NCBI GenBank assembly: GCA_029932445.1
Contig: JAOZQB010000089.1
Coordinates: 1-11,295, forward strand
Direction: 5' to 3'
Source of the DNA: Bacteroidales bacterium
GTDB lineage: Bacteria; Bacteroidota; Bacteroidia; Bacteroidales; JAADGE01
DNA: 11,295 bases
The notes below the pieces were generated by a model. That model worked only from the letters and a program-made list of their open reading frames with translations, ran no database searches and had not been told where the DNA came from. Each line of letters starts with the position of its first letter. The stretch's first letter is position 1. Positions 8,077 to 11,295 of the stretch are shown here, in pieces. The position numbers and the translations under genes are program-made.

Positions 8077-9369
8077 TTAATATCCCGGTTTTCCGAGAAT
8101 CTGAAACATATTCCGTTTATAAGCTTCCACACCGGGTTGATCAAACGGATTTACACCGAGAATATAACCGCTGATACCGCATGCTTTTTCAAAGAAATAT
8201 ATTAATTCGCCTATATTATATTCGTTAATTTCGGGAATTGTAATTCGAATATTCGGAACTCCGCCTTCGAGGTGTGCATTCAAGGTTCCGAGTTCGGCAC
8301 TTTTATTAATTTCTTCAATGTTTTTGCCGGCCAGATAGTTTAATTTATCAAGATTTGTTTTATCCTTTTCCAGAATGATATTATATTTTGTTTTTTCAAC
8401 AGAAATCACTGTTTCAAATAAGTTGCGTTTTCCGTCCTGAATATACTGTCCCATAGAATGCAAATCGGTTGTAAAACTGACACTTGCCGGAAAAATACCT
8501 TTGCCCTCTTTTCCTTCGCTTTCACCGTAAAGTTGTTTCCACCATTCGGCAAAAAAACTTAGTTTCGGATTGTAGTTTACCAGAATTTCATTCGTAAATC
8601 CGTTATCATACAACAGATTACGAACAGCAGCATATATTTCGGCATCATTTTCATTTTTTTCGACAGATGTATTTTTAGCCGTATCAATTGCTCCTTGAAT
8701 TAATTTACGAATATCGAAACCCGCAATTGCAATCGGAAGTAAACCCACCGGTGTTAATACGGAATATCTTCCCCCCACATCATCCGGTATAATAAAGGTT
8801 TTATATGCTTCTTGATTTGCAAGTTGTTTTAATGCACCTTTTTCTTTATCCGTTACGGCAATAATACGATTTGACGCCTCTTTTTCACCGTATTTTTTCT
8901 CCAATTCAGCTTTTAAGATTCTGAATGCAACAGCGGGTTCGGTTGTTGTTCCGGATTTTGAGATAACGGTTATTGCCCAATCTTTCGTTTTTAATAAATC
9001 AGATAATTCAAAGAGATAATCCTCACTTAAATTATTTCCGGCAAACAGCATTTTCGGATTTGTTTCGTTTTTTAAAGTCGAAAAATTATCGGATAATGCT
9101 TCTATAACAGCTTTTGCTCCGAGATAAGAACCGCCGATTCCGACCGTTACCATGACTTCAATTTTCTTACGAATGCTTTCTGCCGTTTGTTCAATATCGG
9201 AAATTAATTCTTCGGAAATTTTATTCGGCAAATTAACCCATCCGAGAAAATCATTCCCTAAACCGTTTTTTTGATATAAAAATTTATTTGCTTTACTTGC
9301 ATTTGCTTTATATTCAACAAATTTTGCTTTATCAATAAAGTTTTCCGTATTTTGTATTTCGAGTTTCAT
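8077..9369 (-). CDS. pgi: Glucose-6-phosphate isomerase (short bacterial form)
   Basis: A 430-residue cytoplasmic enzyme that interconverts glucose-6-phosphate and fructose-6-phosphate. Its sugar-phosphate loops are clear: VGIGGSYLGAKA (76-87) and VISKSGTTTEPA (135-146), the latter being the SIS-domain phosphate-binding loop. The PGI signature DDVGGRYSVLTPVGLL is at 196-211. Catalytic candidates are the glutamate in LYGESEGKEG (280-289), the histidine in TDLHSMGQYIQDG (H304) and the lysine in GVNPFDQPGVEAYK (K418), all present. The length is that of the roughly 430-450-residue form found in Firmicutes and Bacteroidota, not the roughly 550-residue proteobacterial form. The ATG start sits before a plausible N-terminus. 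The gene is separated from the upstream exonuclease by 361 bp holding structured repeats, and from lysS by 86 bp with a promoter, so it is probably its own transcription unit. Confidence 0.97.
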   Translation of the reverse strand: MKLEIQNTENFIDKAKFVEYKANASKANKFLYQKNGLGNDFLGWVNLPNKISEELISDIEQTAESIRKKIEVMVTVGIGGSYLGAKAVIEALSDNFSTLKNETNPKMLFAGNNLSEDYLFELSDLLKTKDWAITVISKSGTTTEPAVAFRILKAELEKKYGEKEASNRIIAVTDKEKGALKQLANQEAYKTFIIPDDVGGRYSVLTPVGLLPIAIAGFDIRKLIQGAIDTAKNTSVEKNENDAEIYAAVRNLLYDNGFTNEILVNYNPKLSFFAEWWKQLYGESEGKEGKGIFPASVSFTTDLHSMGQYIQDGKRNLFETVISVEKTKYNIILEKDKTNLDKLNYLAGKNIEEINKSAELGTLNAHLEGGVPNIRITIPEINEYNIGELIYFFEKACGISGYILGVNPFDQPGVEAYKRNMFQILGKPGY

Positions 9370-9405
9370 CAGTTTATCTTTAAATAATTATTTGATAATA
9401 ATTGC

Positions 9406-9498
9406 TATGTTTTGTCATTATTTTTGTTTTGCTTCGCAACAAAAATACCGCCAAAACAATTTATCCCTATTTCTTGTTCCCCGAGTTAAAACTCGGGG
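9406..9498. repeat. Structured repeat, copy A (two-hairpin unit)
   Basis: The unit starts with TATGTTTTGTCAT (9406-9418). GTTTTG (9409-9414) can pair with CAAAAC (9452-9457), enclosing an inner hairpin at 9420-9446 whose arms are ATTTTTG-TT-TTGC and GCAACAAAAAT around a short TTC loop with a TT bulge. A second hairpin at 9479-9498 has perfect 8-bp arms, CCCCGAGT and ACTCGGGG, around a TAAA loop. It shares its order and both border motifs with copy B, whose start lies 152 bp further right. There is no T-run after the stems, so it is not a standard terminator. It resembles a REP-like dispersed intergenic element. Confidence 0.65.
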
Positions 9499-9557
9499 TT
9501 ATTAATATTTGTTTTCAATAATATTAAAATTAATTAACAATATAATAATCAGACCAA

Positions 9558-9649
9558 TATGTTTTGTCATAATTTATGCCTCCTACGAGCAAAAATTCCG
9601 CCAAAACCCGGTACTTTCTTCATTTATCACTCCGGGTTAAAACCCGGGG
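9558..9649. repeat. Structured repeat, copy B (two-hairpin unit)
   Basis: The second copy begins with the same 13 bases, TATGTTTTGTCAT (9558-9570), and keeps AAAAAT-TCCGCCAAAAC (9591-9607), which differs from copy A by one base. GTTTTG (9561-9566) can pair with CAAAAC (9602-9607) around an inner, weaker hairpin with arms AATTT..TGC and GCA..AAATT. The second hairpin (9630-9649) has arms CTCCGGGT and ACCCGGGG and the same TAAA loop as copy A. The stem sequences differ from copy A (GAG/CTC versus GGG/CCC) but pairing is kept apart from one T-G wobble, which points to selection for, or inheritance of, the fold. Confidence 0.65.
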
Positions 9650-9730
9650 CTGTTAAAGATTAATCCATTTCAGAATCTTTTAAATATACTTGTTTTTTTT
9701 ATTTTTTTTTCAATTAAAATTCTGCATTAT

Positions 9731-10342
9731 CTATAAGCCGTTTTCAATAATTTTAAAATTACCGTTTAAAGATAAAAGTTTCAGATAAATTTCGTAAGAA
9801 ACCCAAGCATCAGTAGCGGCATATTTTAATTGTGCTTCCGTATAAACATCTTTAGACCAATCTGTTAACTTAGCACTTTTAGAAATTCGGAAACCGAGCA
9901 GATTTCCGGAAAGATTTTTTAAACCGTTATCTTCAATTTTATATTTATCAGAAAATGTTTGTAATTCAACAAAAGCTCCGGGAGTAAATTTTCGTAGTTT
10001 TTGCAATGCTTTTAAATCATCTCGTATGGCAACTCCCGTTTTTATAACAGTCTTATCTTCAAGTATATTTATCAGTTGATTCGGTAATCTTAATTTATCC
10101 AATTTAAATAAAAATGCTTTATCGGAAGTTGCTAATTGCAACAAAGCAACATCATAAGTAATCCCTTTTTTAAATGCCGGACGCGTTTCGGTATCAAATC
10201 CCAAAATTTCGGCATCCCTCAAAAAAGGAAGAACTTTTTTAAAATCTTTCTCATTATCAATAAAAAATATATCCCCTTCAAAACTTCTTATCGGAAGTTC
10301 GTTTAAAACATCTTTCGGTATTTTTTCGTAAAATTCATTCAT
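9731..10342 (-). CDS. DEDDy 3'-5' exonuclease (RNase D/WRN-exonuclease type)
   Basis: A 203-residue protein that is essentially a single 3'-5' exonuclease domain. The three motifs are intact: Exo I GFDTET (D50, E52), Exo II KTGVAIRDDLKAL (D109 as the likely metal ligand) and Exo III QLKYAATDAWVSYEIY (Y174, D178), which gives the YxxxD arrangement of the DEDDy subgroup. No HRDC domain follows, so it is not full-length RNase D; it matches the short WRN-exonuclease-like proteins common in Bacteroidota. It should trim DNA or RNA from the 3' end in the cytoplasm using two metal ions; the true substrate is unknown. Its ATG overlaps the stop of the upstream ankyrin gene in an ATGA (10339-10342), so the two are probably translationally coupled. 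No terminator is evident before the repeat-containing spacer downstream. Confidence 0.92.
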   Translation of the reverse strand: MNEFYEKIPKDVLNELPIRSFEGDIFFIDNEKDFKKVLPFLRDAEILGFDTETRPAFKKGITYDVALLQLATSDKAFLFKLDKLRLPNQLINILEDKTVIKTGVAIRDDLKALQKLRKFTPGAFVELQTFSDKYKIEDNGLKNLSGNLLGFRISKSAKLTDWSKDVYTEAQLKYAATDAWVSYEIYLKLLSLNGNFKIIENGL

Positions 10343-11295
10343 TTATTTATTTCTTTGTAAATATAACCTCCCGTGTGTTTTGAAATATCCGGAGGGTCAA
10401 GGTGTTTATTATCAAAAATTTCATACCGGATATTTTTTTCGGCGAATTTAAAATTTTTCTTTAAGAGTTTTCGATGTTTTTTTGTTTTATCCGTTTCATC
10501 AAGTTCAATAAGAGGCAAAATTTCTTTTAAATCCTTAAAGTTTGCAATATCATAAGTTGAAATTTTATCATTAATTTTATGGCAAAGATTTGCATTTAAA
10601 GATAATAAATATTTTGCGGTTTCTGTATGACCCTTCAGCAAAGCTAAATCCAAAGCATTCAAATTACGATAACTTAATGTTAAAATATCTGCATTTTTTT
10701 CAATTAAAAATTTTGCTGCTTCAATATTTCCTTGTTGCGCGGCAATCATCAATGGAGTATAACCATTTGTATCATAAGAATTAAAATCGGCATAATAATC
10801 CCATAATACGTGTAACATATCTGTATCATTATAATAAGCGGCAATCATTCCGGCATCCGTATCCCAAAAATTCATATATGAAACATCGGCTCCGTAACTA
10901 CATAAGTATGAAGCTGCTAATGGGTATCCGTAAACTGCACAAATCATTAAAGGTGTCACATTATTTTCATCCGTAACATTCGGATTTGCATTATTTTCAA
11001 GCAATAATTCTACGATTTCCGGATTGTTATTTTTTACGGCAGAAAATAATGCCGACATCTGATTATCAGGTACTATATTTACATCTGCTCCGTATTTAAT
11101 CAGGAGTTTACAAAGGTATAAGTTATTGTTATCGGCAGCGTACATTAAAGGTGTAACATTATTATAATCCATAATATTTACATCTGTTTTTCCTTTCAAC
11201 AGGTAATATACTTTTTTTTCGTCATTACGATAAGCAGCGTCTAATAATTCAAATGAATTTTGAGAATAGACAAAATTTATCGAGAAAATAAAAAA
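10339..11295 (-). CDS. Secreted ankyrin-repeat protein (5' partial)
   Basis: The frame is open from the TGA at 10339-10341 to the right edge, so the start lies outside; 318 residues are visible. The first codons read FFIFSINFVYSQ, a hydrophobic stretch ending in a plausible signal-peptidase site before NSFELLDAAY, so the protein is probably exported. About seven 33-residue ankyrin repeats follow (residues ~14-245), shown by repeated forms such as VTPLMYAADNNN, GADVN, YTPLMIAAQQGN and HTETAKYLLSLNAN. A basic, lysine-rich tail of about 70 residues (DKTKKHRKLLKKNFKFAEKN, ending GGYIYKEINK) has no motif I recognise. An in-frame TTG at 11197-11199 lies inside the first repeat and is not the start. 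Ankyrin repeats bind other proteins; no partner is evident. The stop overlaps the exonuclease start by 4 bases. Confidence 0.85.
   Translation of the reverse strand, partial: FFIFSINFVYSQNSFELLDAAYRNDEKKVYYLLKGKTDVNIMDYNNVTPLMYAADNNNLYLCKLLIKYGADVNIVPDNQMSALFSAVKNNNPEIVELLLENNANPNVTDENNVTPLMICAVYGYPLAASYLCSYGADVSYMNFWDTDAGMIAAYYNDTDMLHVLWDYYADFNSYDTNGYTPLMIAAQQGNIEAAKFLIEKNADILTLSYRNLNALDLALLKGHTETAKYLLSLNANLCHKINDKISTYDIANFKDLKEILPLIELDETDKTKKHRKLLKKNFKFAEKNIRYEIFDNKHLDPPDISKHTGGYIYKEINK

Larger units (their letters stand above)
9370..9730. other. 361-bp intergenic region upstream of pgi
   Basis: No plausible gene is seen on either strand. The region holds two copies of a structured repeat (9406-9498 and 9558-9649), an AT-rich spacer between them, and a T-rich tract at 9691-9710 (A-rich on the coding side). 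A TATTTTTG match to the Bacteroidota -7 box on the minus strand falls at 9440-9447 inside the first repeat, about 70 bp before pgi; it could be the pgi promoter, but such AT-rich matches are common. The region should contain both the end of the exonuclease transcript and the pgi promoter. Confidence 0.6.

Noticed and set aside
9479..9498. Intrinsic terminator at the GC-rich hairpin
   Set aside because: The stem is good, but no run of T follows it on either strand.
9406..9649. CRISPR array
   Set aside because: There are only two diverged copies with starts 152 bp apart, each with internal hairpins; they do not have the short identical direct repeats and regular spacers of a CRISPR array.
11197..11199. 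TTG as the start of the ankyrin gene
   Set aside because: The frame continues upstream through more ankyrin-like sequence and a signal-peptide-like hydrophobic stretch to the window edge.
9731..11295. Ankyrin-exonuclease pair as a phage defence or toxin system
   Set aside because: The exonuclease resembles a common housekeeping type and the ankyrin protein appears exported; there is no toxin, sensor or mobile context.

Overview
The window is AT-rich and densely coded, and it looks chromosomal. It most likely comes from a member of the Bacteroidota. The pointers are a lysyl-tRNA synthetase with the extra C-terminal tail seen in that phylum, the short form of glucose-6-phosphate isomerase, a TPR protein ending in a TonB-C-like domain, a TAnnTTTG-type promoter box before lysS, and genes that lack strong Shine-Dalgarno sequences. 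I cannot name the genus.

Layout from left to right. Positions 2-820 (+) hold the 3' part of a TPR/TonB-C-like protein gene that enters from outside the window. It converges on a long leftward series of genes. Read in transcription order (from right to left) these are: a secreted ankyrin-repeat protein gene cut by the right edge; a DEDDy 3'-5' exonuclease that overlaps it by 4 bases; a 361-bp spacer with two copies of a structured repeat; pgi; an 86-bp spacer with a likely promoter; and then lysS, a sulfotransferase, a glycosyltransferase, an MsbA-like ABC exporter and recN. The last five genes are separated by 9, 9, 10 and 41 bp and are probably one operon.

Functionally this is a mix of housekeeping genes (lysS, pgi, recN) and a small envelope module. 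The sulfotransferase and glycosyltransferase lie directly upstream of a lipid or glycolipid flippase-type ABC protein. A plausible reading is synthesis, sulfation and export of a surface glycan or glycolipid, but the substrate is not visible in the sequence. The ankyrin protein begins with what looks like the end of a signal peptide, so it is probably exported, whereas the coupled exonuclease should be cytoplasmic.

I saw no CRISPR array, tRNA, rRNA, transposase, phage gene or recognisable defence system. The least explained parts are the paired structured repeats upstream of pgi, the exported ankyrin/exonuclease pair, and the sulfotransferase-glycosyltransferase cassette inside a lysS-recN operon. 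None of these amounts to a convincing new system on sequence alone.
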